In this document: positions 45,914-58,565 of the stretch, in pieces | Position numbering within the stretch: position 1 is the stretch's first letter | Layout: every line of letters begins with the position of its first letter | From: Dactylis glomerata | Taxonomy: Eukaryota; Streptophyta; Magnoliopsida; Poales; Poaceae | Length of the DNA stretch: 64,000 nt | Reading direction: 5' to 3' | Assembly (NCBI GenBank): GCA_007115705.1 | Contig: QXEO01000546.1 | Span: forward strand, 10,019,007 to 10,083,006 | Translations under genes and position numbers: made by a program | Notes under the pieces: generated by a model | Database searches by the model: none | The model's input: the letters and a program-made list of their open reading frames with translations, nothing else | What the model was told of the DNA's origin: nothing

Positions 45914-48900
45914 CTATTCGAAAATGGACTCTGCAGATTCCTGCATATGTTCTTTGATAAATTCTTCCAGAGTCACTATTTGAATAACATCGACATCTTC
46001 ATTATAAGAATCTCCAGCAATATAATGTTTAAGTCTTTGCCCATTCAGCACTTGCGTAGTGTTATCTTTAAGCGAAGCAATCTTTATCACACCTGAGCGA
46101 TACACCTCTTCAATAATAAAGGGTCCTTCCCATTTCGAGAGTAATTTTCCTGCAAAAAATCTGAGACGAGACCTATACAATAGAACTTTCTCACCAAGAT
46201 GAAATTCTCTCTTAAGAATTCTCCTATCATGCCATTGCTTGACTTTCTCTTTAAAAAGTCTGGCATTTTCATAAGCTTCATTTCTCCACTCATCTAAGGA
46301 ACTCAAATCAAGCAACCTTTTCTTATTCGCAAGTTTAAAATCCCTATTAAGCTCTCTCACTGCCCAAAAAGCTTTGTGTTCTAATTCTAAAGGCAAGTGA
46401 CATGGTTTTTCGTAAACCATTTTGTAAGGAGACATGCCCATGGGGTTCTTATAAGAAGTTCTATAATCCCATAAAGCATCATTCAACTTGCTAGCCCAAT
46501 TTTTCCTAGATCTATTAACAGTCTTCTACAAGATAGACTTGATCTCCCTATTCGATAGCTCTACTTGCCCACTAGTTTGGGGATGATAAGCAGAAGCAAT
46601 TCTATGATTAACGTCATATCTAGCAAGAGTTTTCCTAAAACCGCCATGAATAAAATGAGAACCTCCGTCAGTCATAAGATATCTAGGCACACCAAACCTA
46701 GGGAAAATAACATCCTTAAGCATTTTTAACGAGGTCTCACCATCGGCACTCTTTGTAGGTATAGCTTCTACCCACTTAGTAACATAATCAACAGCTACGA
46801 GTATATGAGTTTAACCTTCTGAAGGAGGAAAAGGACCCATAAAGTCAAATCCCCAACAATCAAATGGTTCAATAACGAGAGAATAACTCAAAGGCATTTC
46901 ATTGCGTCTAGAAATATTACCAACTCTTTGACATTCATCACAAGACAAACTAAACTTTCTAGCATCTTTAAAAAGGGTAGGCCAATAAAAACCTGATTGT
47001 AGAACCTTTTGTGCAGTTCTATCTCCAGCATGATGTCCTCCATAAGCACTACCATGACATTTTCTCAATATCTCTTGTTGTTCATGTTCTGGAACACATC
47101 TTCGCATAATACCATCCACTCCTTTATATAAGTGTGGGTCATCCCAAAAATAATGCCTCAAGTCATAAAAGAATTTCCTTCTTTGCTGAGCTATAAAGGT
47201 TAGAGGCAAATACTTGGAAACAATAAACTTAGCATAATCAGCATACCAAGGATTCTCTCGCGAAGTTACCTTTATTGAATCCAACTGTTCATTTGGAAAA
47301 CTATCATTAACAGGAATAGGATCAAAAGAAATGTTTTCCAACCTAGACACATTATCAGCAACATGATTTTCAGCACCTTTCCTATCTACGATATGCAAAT
47401 CAAACTCTTGTAAAAGTAACACCCATCTAATAAGCCAAGGCTTAGCATCCTTCTTTGACATAAGATACCTAATAGCAGCATGATTAGTATGAATAGTAAC
47501 TTTTGAGTCAACGATATAAGGTCTAAACTTATCACATGCAAAAACAACAGCAAGAAAATCTTTCTCAGTAGTAGCATAATTCTTCTGAGCAGCATCAAGA
47601 GTCTTACTAGCATAATGAATAACATTCAACTTCTTATCTACGCGCTGTCCAAGAATAGCACCTACAGCAAAATCCCTAGCATCACACATAATTTTGAAAG
47701 GTAAATTCCAATCAGGTGGTTGGACAATAGGAGCAGTAGTTAAAGCCTTCTTAAGAGTTTCAAAAGCTTCCTTACAATCATCATAAAAAACAAATGGTAC
47801 ATCTTTTTGAAGAAGATTAGTAAGAGGCTTTGAAATCTTAGAGAAATCTTTAATAAACCTCCTATAGAAACCAGCATGACCAAGAATACTACGAATACCT
47901 TTAACATCCCTAGGACAGGGCATTTTCTCAATTGCTTCAACCTTGGCTCTATCAACTTCAATACCTCTTTCAGAAATTTTATGTCCAAGAATAATTCCTT
48001 CATTCACCATAAAGTGGCATTTCTCCCAATTAAGAACAAGATTAGTTTCTTCACATCTCCGCAAAACTTTATCAAGATTGTGCAAACAATTATCAAAAGA
48101 AGTTCCATAGATGGAGAAATCGTCCATGAATACCTCCACAATTTCTTCACAAAATCCATGAAAAATAGCAGACATGCATCTTTGAAAAGTAGCAGGAGCA
48201 TTGCACAAACCAAAAGGCATACGTCTATAAGCATAAGTTCCATAAGGACAAGTAAAAGTGGTTTTCTCTTGATCTTGCTTTTTAACAGCAATCTGAGAGA
48301 AACCGGAATAACCATCAAGAAAACAAAAATGAGTTTTCTTAGATAACCTCTCTAGCATTTGATCTATAAACGGTAAAGGATAATGATCTTTCTTAGTAAC
48401 TTTGTTGACCTTTTTAAAGTCGATGCACATCCTATAACCAACTACTACCCTCTGAGGAATAAGCTCGTTATTCTCATTAGGCACAATAGTAATTCCTCCT
48501 TTCTTAGGAACACAATGCACAGGACTAACCCATCTACTATCAGCAATAGGATAAATAATACCAGTATCAAGGAGTTTCAATACCTCATTTCTTACCACTT
48601 TCTTCATCTTAGGAATTAAGCGGCGTTGATGTTCAACAACTGGCTTTGCATCTGGCTCCATATTAATAGCATGCTGACATATAGTAGGAGAAATCCCTTT
48701 TAAATCATCAAGAGTATATCCCATAGCTCCTCGATGTTTCCTCAATATCTCCAATAACCTTTCTTCTTCCTTTCCTGAAAGTTTAGAACTGATAATAACA
48801 GGATATATTTTCTTATCATCGATATAAGCATATTTAAGATCATCAGGTAAAGGTTTTAAATCAAAAATAGGATCTTCCTTAGGTGGCAAAGTGGTACCCA

Positions 48901-49018
48901 AATCTTCCACAGGTAAATTGTGTTTAATTAACTCTAGTTGACGAAGAAGGATCTTGTCAATCTCATCTCTTTCTTCTCTGAAGATCTCACTTTCATGGTT
49001 CTCCATAAATTGCTGCAA
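45914..49018 (-). pseudogene. Element D pol: reverse transcriptase, RNase H and integrase
   Basis: The largest open block (46811-49018, 735 codons) has RT at residues about 150-330 with LDGYSGF and catalytic FMDD (297-300). RNase H is at about 440-560 with MCDARDF (D446); residue 512 is Asn in IHTNHAA, where relatives have Asp, so RNase H is probably dead. The integrase HHCC finger is at H655, H662/H663 and C693/C696, then the first integrase Asp (D725). An in-frame stop at 46811-46813 precedes the rest of integrase: TDGGSHF with the second Asp and GQVELSNREIK with the Glu (46526-46723). A further stop leads to the C-terminal part (45914-46486), rich in YEKPCHLP and GPF-type motifs. Most lesions look like C-to-T decay. 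Confidence 0.92.
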
Positions 49019-49060
49019 AGCATTATTAGGAGCAAGAGAAATAGAGGCAAGCTATTCAAC

Positions 49061-50625
49061 TCAAAAATCTTCATTAGGCAATTCATTTTCATAAGGAGCA
49101 TTAGTAAACTTAGAAAAATTAAACTCATAAGATTTTCCATCAAACTTATTCAAAATTTTCTCCTTCTTACAATCTATAACAGCGCCACAAATATTCAAAA
49201 AGGGTCTACCAAAAATAATAGGACAAGTTTTACTAGCAGCCTTACCAAGTACAAGAAAATCAGTAGGGTATTTAGTCTTACCACATAAAACTTCCACATC
49301 TCTAACAATACCAATCGGCAGGATAGTCTCTCTGTTAGCAAGCTGAATAACCACATCAATTTCTTCAAGTTCACAAGGAGCAATTTCATGCATGCTTTCT
49401 CTGTAAAGCTCATAAGGAATAGCACTTGAACTTGCACCAATGTCGCATAAACCATAATAGCAATGATCACCAATCCTGACATAAAACACAGGAACACTCG
49501 TTTTCCTAGGTCTACTAGGATGTGAAACAATGTTAGAAGCATCTTCACAAAAGATAATATGTCCATCTTCTACATTTTTAGTAACAAGGTCCTTCACTAT
49601 TGCTATAGGAGACTTAACAACAATTTACTCATCAGGTTCTACAGCTTTCTTTGCACTTTTCTTAAGCACACTAATTAAAGTAGAATGTTCCTTTACCTTA
49701 GCAGGGAAAGGCGTTTTCTCAAAATAAAGCTCAGGCAGAATGCGATCAACAGTACAAACTTCAGTAGGTGTAGCAGGAACACAACTAGCAATATCTTTAT
49801 AAGGCGCATGATACTTGTTCCAAACCTTCTTTGGATCATTAAGATAAGAGGCAAAGGATTTAAAACAGTTAGCAAGTATTTGAGAATCAAGACCATAAAC
49901 AGCACTAACATTATGAAAGTCATCGGTTCCCATAAAAGCTTTAATGCATTCATAATCATAATTTATACCTGTCTTTCTACCTTTGTCGTTCACCCATCCT
50001 TAGTATTTTCTTGAATACGGTCTAGAAGATCCCATTTAGCTTCTTCTTTCATATGTGTAAATGATCCAGAGCAAGAGGCATCCAATAAATCCTTGTCATA
50101 AAGAGTAAGCCTTGCATAGAAGTTATTAATAACAATATTACTGGGGAGCTCATGAATGGGGCATTTGAGCATTAGTGACTTCAATCTCCCCCACGCTTGG
50201 GCAATACTCTCTCCATCATGAGGCCAAAAATTATATATCTGATTCCTATCTTTATGAATCTCACTTGGAGGATAAAATTTGGAATAAAAGAGAGGTACAA
50301 TTTCCTCCTAGCCAATAGATGGACCATCCTTCAGCAGCCTATACCATTTCGTGGCTCTACCCTTCAGTGATAAAGAGAATAGCTTTCTCTTGACCTGGCT
50401 TGATGAAATACCTGCACACTTAAACAACTCGCATAATTCATGTATAAAGAGTAAATGATCACCCGGATGGACAGTTCCATCTCTTGCATAGCGGTTATTC
50501 ATAACACGTTCAACAATTTTCATAGGTATTTTAAAAGGATCTAATTGAGCAGACGGTGGTTCATCCACTACCGTGATAGTAGCAGTAGTGTTCCCAAATA
50601 GGGAACCAAATGGAGAGTTCTCCAT
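49061..50625 (-). pseudogene. Element D gag and protease
   Basis: Gag starts at ATG 50625 (MENSPFGSLFG). It is open to a stop at 50308, then resumes with the gag core (KSLMLKCPIHELPSNIVINNF, 49990-50184) and a central block (49625-49993). The protease is in 49061-49597, with active-site CDIGASSS and IIFGRPFL. At least five stops or frame breaks separate these blocks, and two stops lie between protease and RT. The domain order is that of a Ty3/gypsy gag-pro-pol polyprotein. No zinc knuckle is evident. Confidence 0.88.
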
Positions 50626-50711
50626 AGCAATGTAAAATAAAAGACAGAAATAAAAACAATACTCACAGCGAAAGTTATCTTTACCAATTCCACTCTTCAA
50701 TAGCGCTTCAC

Positions 50712-50729
50712 TCCCAGGCAAAGGCGCCA
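50712..50729 (-). other. Primer-binding site of element D
   Basis: The minus strand reads TGGCGCCTTTGCCTGGGA, next to the 5' LTR. It matches the tRNA-Asp(GTC) complement used by E, F1 and F2 except at two positions. Both mismatches are G or C to T in this strand, so it is probably a decayed tRNA-Asp site. Confidence 0.7.
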
Positions 50730-50740
50730 GAAAATAGTCT

Positions 50741-52252
50741 TGATGACCTACAAATAAAGGGGGGGGTGTATCATAGTACTTTCGATAAATAAGAGTGTCG
50801 AACCCAACGAGGAGCAGAAGGTGTTGACAAGCGGTTTTGATCAAGGATTCACTGTAAATACTAGCAAACGGGTTTTCAGGGGTATTTGATAATGCAAATA
50901 AATAAAGTACGAGTAAATAAAAGACAATAATAGTAATTGCTGCAAGTGGCCCAATCCTTTCTAGAGCAAAGGACAAGCCGTTTGTGTAACTTATAATTAC
51001 CAAACGTTCCTGAGGACACACGGGAGTTTCTGTCGAGAGCTTTCGCTTCATGCTGCTAAGTAATCTTCATTGGTTTGATAAGTGTTATAGGGGTGAACCT
51101 GTGCTAGCGTACTACCCTTACTAGGACTAATACACACTTGTGATTATACCCCTTGCAAGCATACGTAAATACAAGAAAGTAATTAAGATAAATCTAACCA
51201 CAACCTTAAACTCTGAGATCCTATGCTCCCTGGTGCAATGGTTTCCTAACGGGGTTTAGGTTTCTGTCGCTCCGGCAACCCCACAATTAGTAGCCAAATA
51301 CACAATGCATTCCACTAGGCCCATAAAGGTGAAGTATCATGTAGTCGACGTTCACATGACACCACTAGTAGAATAACACCACAACATATAAATATCAAAC
51401 CATTAAATATTACTCAACATAGTTTCACTACTAACATCTCGACTTCTCCCATGTTCTCAAGAACTAAACGAACTACTCACAAGACATCATATGGATCATG
51501 ACCAGAGGTGAAATAATGGTAAATAACAATATGAACATAAACCTTAATTCAACGATTCCACTCAATAGCATCAACTACAAGAGTAATCAACACCGGGAAA
51601 GTTTCCTCTAAGAATTTGATAAGATTCAACCCAAGATGTTACAGCGGGATGGCGTGGTGATGGTGGAGATGGAGGTGCTGGTGATGATGATGATGATCCC
51701 GATGAAGTCCAGCGCGATGCTGATGACGATGGCGACGATCTCCTCTCTCCGGGAAGGAATTTCCCTGGCAGATTTCTGCCTGCTGGAGACCTTTTCTCTC
51801 TCGGTATTTTCCGCCCCGCAGAGGCGGCGGTGTCTATCTCTGAGTCCTCCCCCCTTTGACTTAGGTTTTTGAGGAAGACAATACATGCGAGAGAGCGATG
51901 CCAGAAGTGGGCTAGGGTGGCCTCACCCCAGGGTGGCGCGGCCAGGGGCTGGCCCGCGCCACCTGGTGGTGTGGGCCCCCTGCTGCTCCTTTTGCCCTCT
52001 CCTTCTGGCTACTTTCGTCTTCTGGTAATATATGAATTTTTGTATATTTTCCTGGAATTGTTGATCTTCAGAAATATGGTGTCTTGACGGTCCTTTTTTT
52101 AGCAGAATCCTGACTCCGACAGCAAGTTCTCCATTAATCATCAAACATGCAAAAACAACGGAAACAACATAAGTATCACCTCTAAATATGAAATATATCA
52201 ATGAATAACAGTAAATTATGATATAAAATAGTGATGCAAAATGGACGTATCA
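50741..52252 (-). repeat. 5' LTR of element D
   Basis: This 1512-bp LTR starts TGATGACC at 50741 and ends GACGTATCA at 52252. It is practically identical to 54702-56212, from which it differs by one C in a C run near 51850. That level of identity includes flanking DNA on both sides. Confidence 0.9.
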
Positions 52253-52368
52253 CACGCCGCTGGCGCCTCCTCAACACGCTCGGTCACGTTTGCAGCTGCA
52301 ATACAACCCATGCTGCCACGGTCGCCTACATTACAAGGCGGAGCGTCATGCCCGGGACCCTGCATGCG
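52253..52368 (+). pseudogene. Middle fragment of the Harbinger-like DNA-transposon ORF
   Basis: This 116-bp stretch lies between element D and the LTR start at 52369. On the + strand it reads an Ala/Ser/Pro-rich frame (AAAIQPMLPRSPTLQGGASC) that fits between the left part ending at 13705 and the right part from 60551. It is repeated exactly at 56213-56328. Confidence 0.5.
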
Positions 52369-52634
52369 TGATACGTCTCAAACGTATCTATAATTTTTGA
52401 TGCTCCATGCTTGTTTTTACACCATTTGCCTATTGTTTCGTTACACTTAGTGGCATTTTTATACATTTTCCGGAACTAACCTATTAACGAAGTGCCACAG
52501 TGCCAGTTTCCTGTTTTCTGCTGTTTTTGTGTTTCAGAAGTGATACACAGGAAATATTCTCGGAATTGGACGAAACAAGTTCCTGAAGTCATATTTCACC
52601 GGGGAGCTCCCAAACATCCGAAGACCTGACGGAG
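52369..52634 (+). repeat. Partial LTR of the G type ending at the N
   Basis: The sequence equals the first about 220 bp of the LTR at 56329 onward and then diverges over its last 45 bases before the N at 52635. It has the same left flank (TGCATGCG). It looks like a low-quality contig end of the same locus. Confidence 0.8.
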
Positions 52635-52635
52635 N
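52635..52635. other. Single N: probable assembly join
   Basis: This is the only ambiguous base seen. Before it an LTR is cut mid-way; after it pol sequence of a D-type element starts mid-domain. No transposition signature explains the join. Confidence 0.85.
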
Positions 52636-54586
52636 GCTGACATATAGTAGGAGAAATCCCTTTTAAATCATCAAGAGTATATCCCATAGCCCCTCGGTGT
52701 TTCCTCAATATCTCCAATAACCTTTCTTCTTCCTTCCCTAAAAGTTTAGAGCTAATAACAACAGGATATATTTTCTTATCATCGATATAAGCATATTTAA
52801 GATCATTAGGTAAAGATTTTAAATAAAAAAAGATCTTCCTTAGGTGGCAAAGTGGTACCCAAATCCTCCACATGTAAATTGTGTTTAAGCAACTCTGGCT
52901 GACGAAGAAGAATCTCGTCAATCTCATCTCTTTCTTCCCTGAAGATCTCACTTTTGTGTTCCTCCATAAATTGCTGCAAGGCATTATTAGGAGCAAGAGC
53001 AATAGAGGCAAGCTGTTCAACTCGAAAATCATCATTAGGCAATTCATTTTCATAAGGAGCTTTGGTAAACTTAGAAAAATTAAACTCATAAGATTCTCCA
53101 TCAAACTTAGTCAAAATTTTCTCCTTCTTAGAATCTATAACAGCGCCACAAGTATTCAAAAAGGGTCTACCAAAAATAATAGGACAAGTTTTACTAGCAG
53201 TTGTACCGAGTATTAGAAAATCAGTAGGATATTTAGTCTTACCGCATAGAACTTCCACATCTCTAACAATACCAATTGGAGAGATAGTTTCTCTATTAGC
53301 AAGCTGAATAACCACATCAATTTCTTCAAGTTCACAAGGACCAATTTCATGCATGATTTCTTTATAAAGCTCATAAGGAATAGCACTTGAACTTGCACCA
53401 ATGTTGCATAAACCATAATAGCAATGATCACCAATCCTGACAGAAAGCACAGGAACACTTGTTTTCCTATGTCTACTAGGATGTGAAACAATGTTAGAAG
53501 CATCTCCACAAAAGATAATATGTCCATCTTCTACATTTTTAGTAACAAGGTCCTTCACTATAGCCACAGGAGACTTAACAGTAATTTGCTCATCAGGTTC
53601 TACAACTTTCTTAGCACTTTTTTAAGCACCCTAATTAAAGTAGAATGCTCCTTTACCTTAGCAGGGAAAGGCACTTTCTCAAGATAAGGCCCAGGCAAAA
53701 TGCGATCAACAGTACAAACTTCAGTAGTTCTAGCAGGAACATAACTAACAGTATCTTTATAAGGCGCATGGTACTTGTTCCAATCCTTCTTTGGAACATC
53801 AAGATAAGAGGCAAAGGCCTTAAAACAGTTAGCAAGTATTTGAGAATCAAGACCATAAATAGCACTAACATTATGAAAGTCATCAGTTCCCATAAAAGCT
53901 TTAATGCATTCATAATCATAATTTATACCTGACTTTCTACCTTTGTCGTTCTCTCAACCTTTAGTATTTTCTTGAATACGGTCAAGAAGATCCCATTTAT
54001 CTTCTTCTTTCATACATGTAAATGATCCAGAGCAAGAGGCATCCAATAAATCCTTGTCATAAAGAGTAAGCCTTGCATAGAAGTTATTAATAACAATATT
54101 ACTGGGGAGCTCATGAATGGGGCATTTGAGCATTAGTGACTTCAATCTCCCCCACGCTTGGGCAATACTCTCTCCATCATGAGGCCAAAAATTATATATC
54201 TGATTCCTATCTTTATGAATCTCACTTGGAGGATAAAATTTGGAATAAAAGAGAGGTACAATTTCCTCCTAGCCAATAGATGGACCATCCTTCAGCAGCC
54301 TATACCATTTCGTGGCTCTACCCTTCAGTGATAAAGAGAATAGCTTTCTCTTGACCTGGCTTGATGAAATACCTGCACACTTAAACAACTCGCATAATTC
54401 ATGTATAAAGAGTAAATGATCACCCGGATGGACAGTTCCATCTCTTGCATAGCGGTTATTCATAACACGTTCAACAATTTTCATAGGTATTTTAAAAGGA
54501 TCTAATTGAGCAGACGGTGGTTCATCCACTACCGTGATAGTAGCAGTAGTGTTCCCAAATAGGGAACCAAATGGAGAGTTCTCCAT
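52636..54586 (-). pseudogene. Gag-protease of the second D-type copy
   Basis: Gag begins at ATG 54586 and is interrupted by a stop at 54269. The gag core lies at 53954-54145, a central block at 53600-53893 and the protease at 52806-53567. The protease active-site Asp is replaced by Asn (CNIGASSS), so it would be inactive. A frameshift near 53625 and another near 52830 are also visible. Upstream pol is absent because the sequence starts at the N. Confidence 0.82.
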
Positions 54587-54701
54587 AGCAATGTAAAATA
54601 AAAGACAGAAATAAAAACAATACTCACAGCGAAAGTTATCTTTACCAATTCCACTCTTCAATAGCGCTTCACTCCCAGGCAAAGGCGCCAGAAAATAGTC
54701 T

Positions 54702-56212
54702 TGATGACCTACAAATAAAGGGGGGGGTGTATCATAGTACTTTCGATAAATAAGAGTGTCGAACCCAACGAGGAGCAGAAGGTGTTGACAAGCGGTTTTG
54801 ATCAAGGATTCACTGTAAATACTAGCAAACGGGTTTTCAGGGGTATTTGATAATGCAAATAAATAAAGTACGAGTAAATAAAAGACAATAATAGTAATTG
54901 CTGCAAGTGGCCCAATCCTTTCTAGAGCAAAGGACAAGCCGTTTGTGTAACTTATAATTACCAAACGTTCCTGAGGACACACGGGAGTTTCTGTCGAGAG
55001 CTTTCGCTTCATGCTGCTAAGTAATCTTCATTGGTTTGATAAGTGTTATAGGGGTGAACCTGTGCTAGCGTACTACCCTTACTAGGACTAATACACACTT
55101 GTGATTATACCCCTTGCAAGCATACGTAAATACAAGAAAGTAATTAAGATAAATCTAACCACAACCTTAAACTCTGAGATCCTATGCTCCCTGGTGCAAT
55201 GGTTTCCTAACGGGGTTTAGGTTTCTGTCGCTCCGGCAACCCCACAATTAGTAGCCAAATACACAATGCATTCCACTAGGCCCATAAAGGTGAAGTATCA
55301 TGTAGTCGACGTTCACATGACACCACTAGTAGAATAACACCACAACATATAAATATCAAACCATTAAATATTACTCAACATAGTTTCACTACTAACATCT
55401 CGACTTCTCCCATGTTCTCAAGAACTAAACGAACTACTCACAAGACATCATATGGATCATGACCAGAGGTGAAATAATGGTAAATAACAATATGAACATA
55501 AACCTTAATTCAACGATTCCACTCAATAGCATCAACTACAAGAGTAATCAACACCGGGAAAGTTTCCTCTAAGAATTTGATAAGATTCAACCCAAGATGT
55601 TACAGCGGGATGGCGTGGTGATGGTGGAGATGGAGGTGCTGGTGATGATGATGATGATCCCGATGAAGTCCAGCGCGATGCTGATGACGATGGCGACGAT
55701 CTCCTCTCTCCGGGAAGGAATTTCCCTGGCAGATTTCTGCCTGCTGGAGACCTTTTCTCTCTCGGTATTTTCCGCCCCGCAGAGGCGGCGGTGTCTATCT
55801 CTGAGTCCTCCCCCTTTGACTTAGGTTTTTGAGGAAGACAATACATGCGAGAGAGCGATGCCAGAAGTGGGCTAGGGTGGCCTCACCCCAGGGTGGCGCG
55901 GCCAGGGGCTGGCCCGCGCCACCTGGTGGTGTGGGCCCCCTGCTGCTCCTTTTGCCCTCTCCTTCTGGCTACTTTCGTCTTCTGGTAATATATGAATTTT
56001 TGTATATTTTCCTGGAATTGTTGATCTTCAGAAATATGGTGTCTTGACGGTCCTTTTTTTAGCAGAATCCTGACTCCGACAGCAAGTTCTCCATTAATCA
56101 TCAAACATGCAAAAACAACGGAAACAACATAAGTATCACCTCTAAATATGAAATATATCAATGAATAACAGTAAATTATGATATAAAATAGTGATGCAAA
56201 ATGGACGTATCA
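54702..56212 (-). repeat. 5' LTR of the second D-type copy
   Basis: This 1511-bp LTR is identical to 50741-52252 except for one C in a homopolymer. It ends GACGTATCA, followed by the same flanking CACGC. Confidence 0.88.
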
Positions 56213-56328
56213 CACGCCGCTGGCGCCTCCTCAACACGCTCGGTCACGTTTGCAGCTGCAATACAACCCATGCTGCCACGGTCGCCTACATTACAAGGCG
56301 GAGCGTCATGCCCGGGACCCTGCATGCG
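56213..56328 (+). pseudogene. Middle fragment of the Harbinger-like ORF, repeated copy
   Basis: Exact repeat of 52253-52368. Here it is followed by a complete element G, so this copy is the one that links in sequence to 60551. Confidence 0.5.
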
Positions 56329-57356
56329 TGATACGTCTCAAACGTATCTATAATTTTTGATGCTCCATGCTTGTTTTTACACCATTTGCCTATTGTTTCG
56401 TTACACTTAGTGGCATTTTTATACATTTTCCGGAACTAACCTATTAACGAAGTGCCACAGTGCCAGTTTCCTGTTTTCTGCTGTTTTTGTGTTTCAGAAG
56501 TGATACACAGGAAATATTCTCGGAATTGGACGAAACAAGTTCCTGAAGTCATATTTTACCCGGAAGCTTCCAGAGATCCTAAGAAGTGTCGGAGGGGGGC
56601 CACCAGGGCCCCACACAAGGGGGCGGCGCGACCTGGCCCCTGGGCGCGCCACCCCTGTGTGAGAGCCCCTGGCTCCACCTCTGACATCGCCCCTTCGCCT
56701 ATAAGTACCCCCCAACGAGAAATACCTAAAGGCCCGATCAGTTTTCCAGAATACATCACGATCCGCCGCCGCCGTCGACCCGAAGATCGGGAGGGTCCAG
56801 AAGCTCTTCCCGGCACCCTGCCGGAGAGGGGAATCGCCACCGGAGGTCTTCTTCATCGCCATGCTTGCCTCCGGAGCGATGAGTGAGTAGTCTACCTTGG
56901 ACTATGGGTCCATAGCAGTAGCTAGATGGTTGTCTTCTCCACCATGTGCTTCATGTTTAGATCTCATGAGCTGCCCTACATGATTGAGATCACCGTTATG
57001 TAATTCTATGATGTTGGTTTGTTGGGATCCGATGAATATTGGTGTTTATGATTAAGTTGTTGTACTGAATTATATCTTTTGTTATCTCTATGTTGCTTAT
57101 GATCTTGCATGCTCTCCGTTGTTAGTAGCTATCTTGGCCGAGTAGTTGCTAGTGACTCCAAGAGGGGGTATTTATGCTCGATAGTGGGTTCATGTCTCTA
57201 TTTCACCTGGGGGAGTGACAGAAACCTCTAAGGTGGTAGATGTGCTGTTGCTACTAGGGAGAAAACAACATTCATATGCTCAAGGGAATATGCTTTGTTT
57301 ACATTACACACTTTGCTTAATGCAATTATCTGTTGTTCGCAACTTAATACTTCTAG

Positions 57357-58565
57357 TGTCGGGGGGATAACCCCCGGTAGGGTCAAGAGACTAGAAAGAC
57401 ACAAAGTCTATGGTTGACTTATGCCGGGTTATCAAGAAAGGGCCTGGCCGGAATATAAGAGCATCGGCCAGGCCGGCATATGTGTGTATCCCGGCTAATA
57501 CTTGGATATGCCGGTATAGCCAGAATACTGGTATATTTGTGCCGGCATATACTTAGATATGCCGGCCTAACCATTTGGTGTGTTGTGCAGGAGCAGGGGA
57601 GGCCGGATTACCCGACCCTCGTAGGTCGTTGGTCCGGCATATATGTCCTGGGTATGGCCAACGGTCATATCCGGGATACTTAAGTCAACCAAGGTGTCAT
57701 ATCCCTACAATCAAGGAAGAAAACATCCAAGCATGGTAGCAGAGTAAGATGGCAGGGTGCACAGTGGAGGTTACCTACCCTCACTGTGCACAAGTACGAG
57801 CTCACCGCACAGAGGTAAGGCCATAGTTCAAGAGGTACAAGGTACAGGGATATGGCGTCCCATCGAGAGCAATCAGGGGCAAAGTCAAGGGTCTCTGCCA
57901 TCGTCACCAGCTCCTGTTTGGAGTGTAGCCCGTGTCTTGTGGTCTGTATGACCGTTGTAACCCTGGCCACCACTATATAAGGTGGCATAGGGAGCCCTGG
58001 TAAAGGGTTGGTCACTCTGTGTTCTTACACTTAGCAGTTCATCTTCCTTCTCTAGCAGAGAGCTTGGAAGCACCATTGTTGTGTACTACATCAACCCAAA
58101 TATACAACCAGTAGAGCAGGAGTAGGGGTGTTATCTCCTTACGAGAGCCCCGAACCTGGGTAGATCAGTGTCTCTTTCTGTCGTGCTTTTTAGCTCGTTC
58201 CCCTCTCCCGAATCCACCAGCATCTAGCTCGAACCCCATTTAAGCCATCCCATGGCATATGTTGTTTCACCACGACGACATTTGGCGCCCACCGTGGGGC
58301 AGATCGATATGCTGGGCGGAGTGTTCATTCGGACGGGGTCTGTGATAGCAGCTTCGGGAGTGCGCGTGGTCTCTGGCCTCGTCCAGAGGCTAGGCTCGCT
58401 CAGTTTCGTCAGTGACAACGCCGGTTGTCTCGGTGGCCGGCCGTTCCCCAGGGATGGCCGGATTATGTCTTTCGGTTCCCACGAGGTGTACGTGGGGACT
58501 GAGAGAATTTGAGGAAGGAGGTGCTGGTGGCGTCGGATCCTCCGTCACATCGGCTGGCTCACGCT
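57357..58565 (+). mobile_element. 5' LTR and leader of an unrelated gypsy element inside G
   Basis: A 924-bp LTR (57357-58280) has terminal TGTCG and CGACA inverted repeats. A TATA-like TATATAA lies at 57974-57980. It is followed at 58283-58300 by the primer-binding site TGGCGCCCACCGTGGGGC, which is common in plant gypsy elements. About 265 bp of leader follow and then the sequence switches to G internal DNA. The LTR inserted in the G 5' LTR after TTCTAG. The rest of this element was removed by a deletion that also took G sequence. Confidence 0.82.
57974..57980 (+). promoter_or_regulatory. Probable TATA box of the nested gypsy LTR
   Basis: TATATAA within CACTATATAAGGTGGC sits about 300 bp before the LTR end, a usual place for the LTR promoter. 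No transcription start can be proved from sequence. Confidence 0.5.

Larger units (their letters stand above)
13706..52252 (-). mobile_element. Gypsy LTR retrotransposon D (outer host of the nest)
   Basis: On the minus strand the element runs from a 5' LTR (50741-52252) through a primer-binding site, gag, protease, RT, RNase H, integrase and an extra ORF to a 3' LTR (13706-15197). Both LTRs have TG...CA ends. The flanking pentamers are CACAC (13701-13705) and CACGC (52253-52257), a target duplication differing by one CpG-type transition. Without its nested insertions D is about 10 kb. Element E interrupts it at 17313-43813 and a solo LTR at 44134-45758. Gag-pol contains many stops, so D is inactive. 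The gag, protease, RT, integrase order is that of Ty3/gypsy elements. Confidence 0.9.
52636..56212 (-). mobile_element. Second, partial copy of a D-type element
   Basis: After the N the minus strand carries the end of the RT-linker region, protease, gag, primer-binding site and LTR (54702-56212) of a D-type element. From 52636 to about 54020 it differs from the first copy at many sites (for example CNIGASSS in place of CDIGASSS). From about 54020 onward it is essentially identical to 50062-52252. The right flank (56213-56328) is also the same as that of D. Either one of the two copies is an assembly product or a real duplication took place. Confidence 0.8.

Noticed and set aside
47386..48318. 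Leu/Ile-rich ORFs resembling membrane proteins within element D
   Set aside because: They are out-of-frame shadows of the RT-RNase H coding region on the same strand; A/T-rich codons read in another frame give hydrophobic residues.
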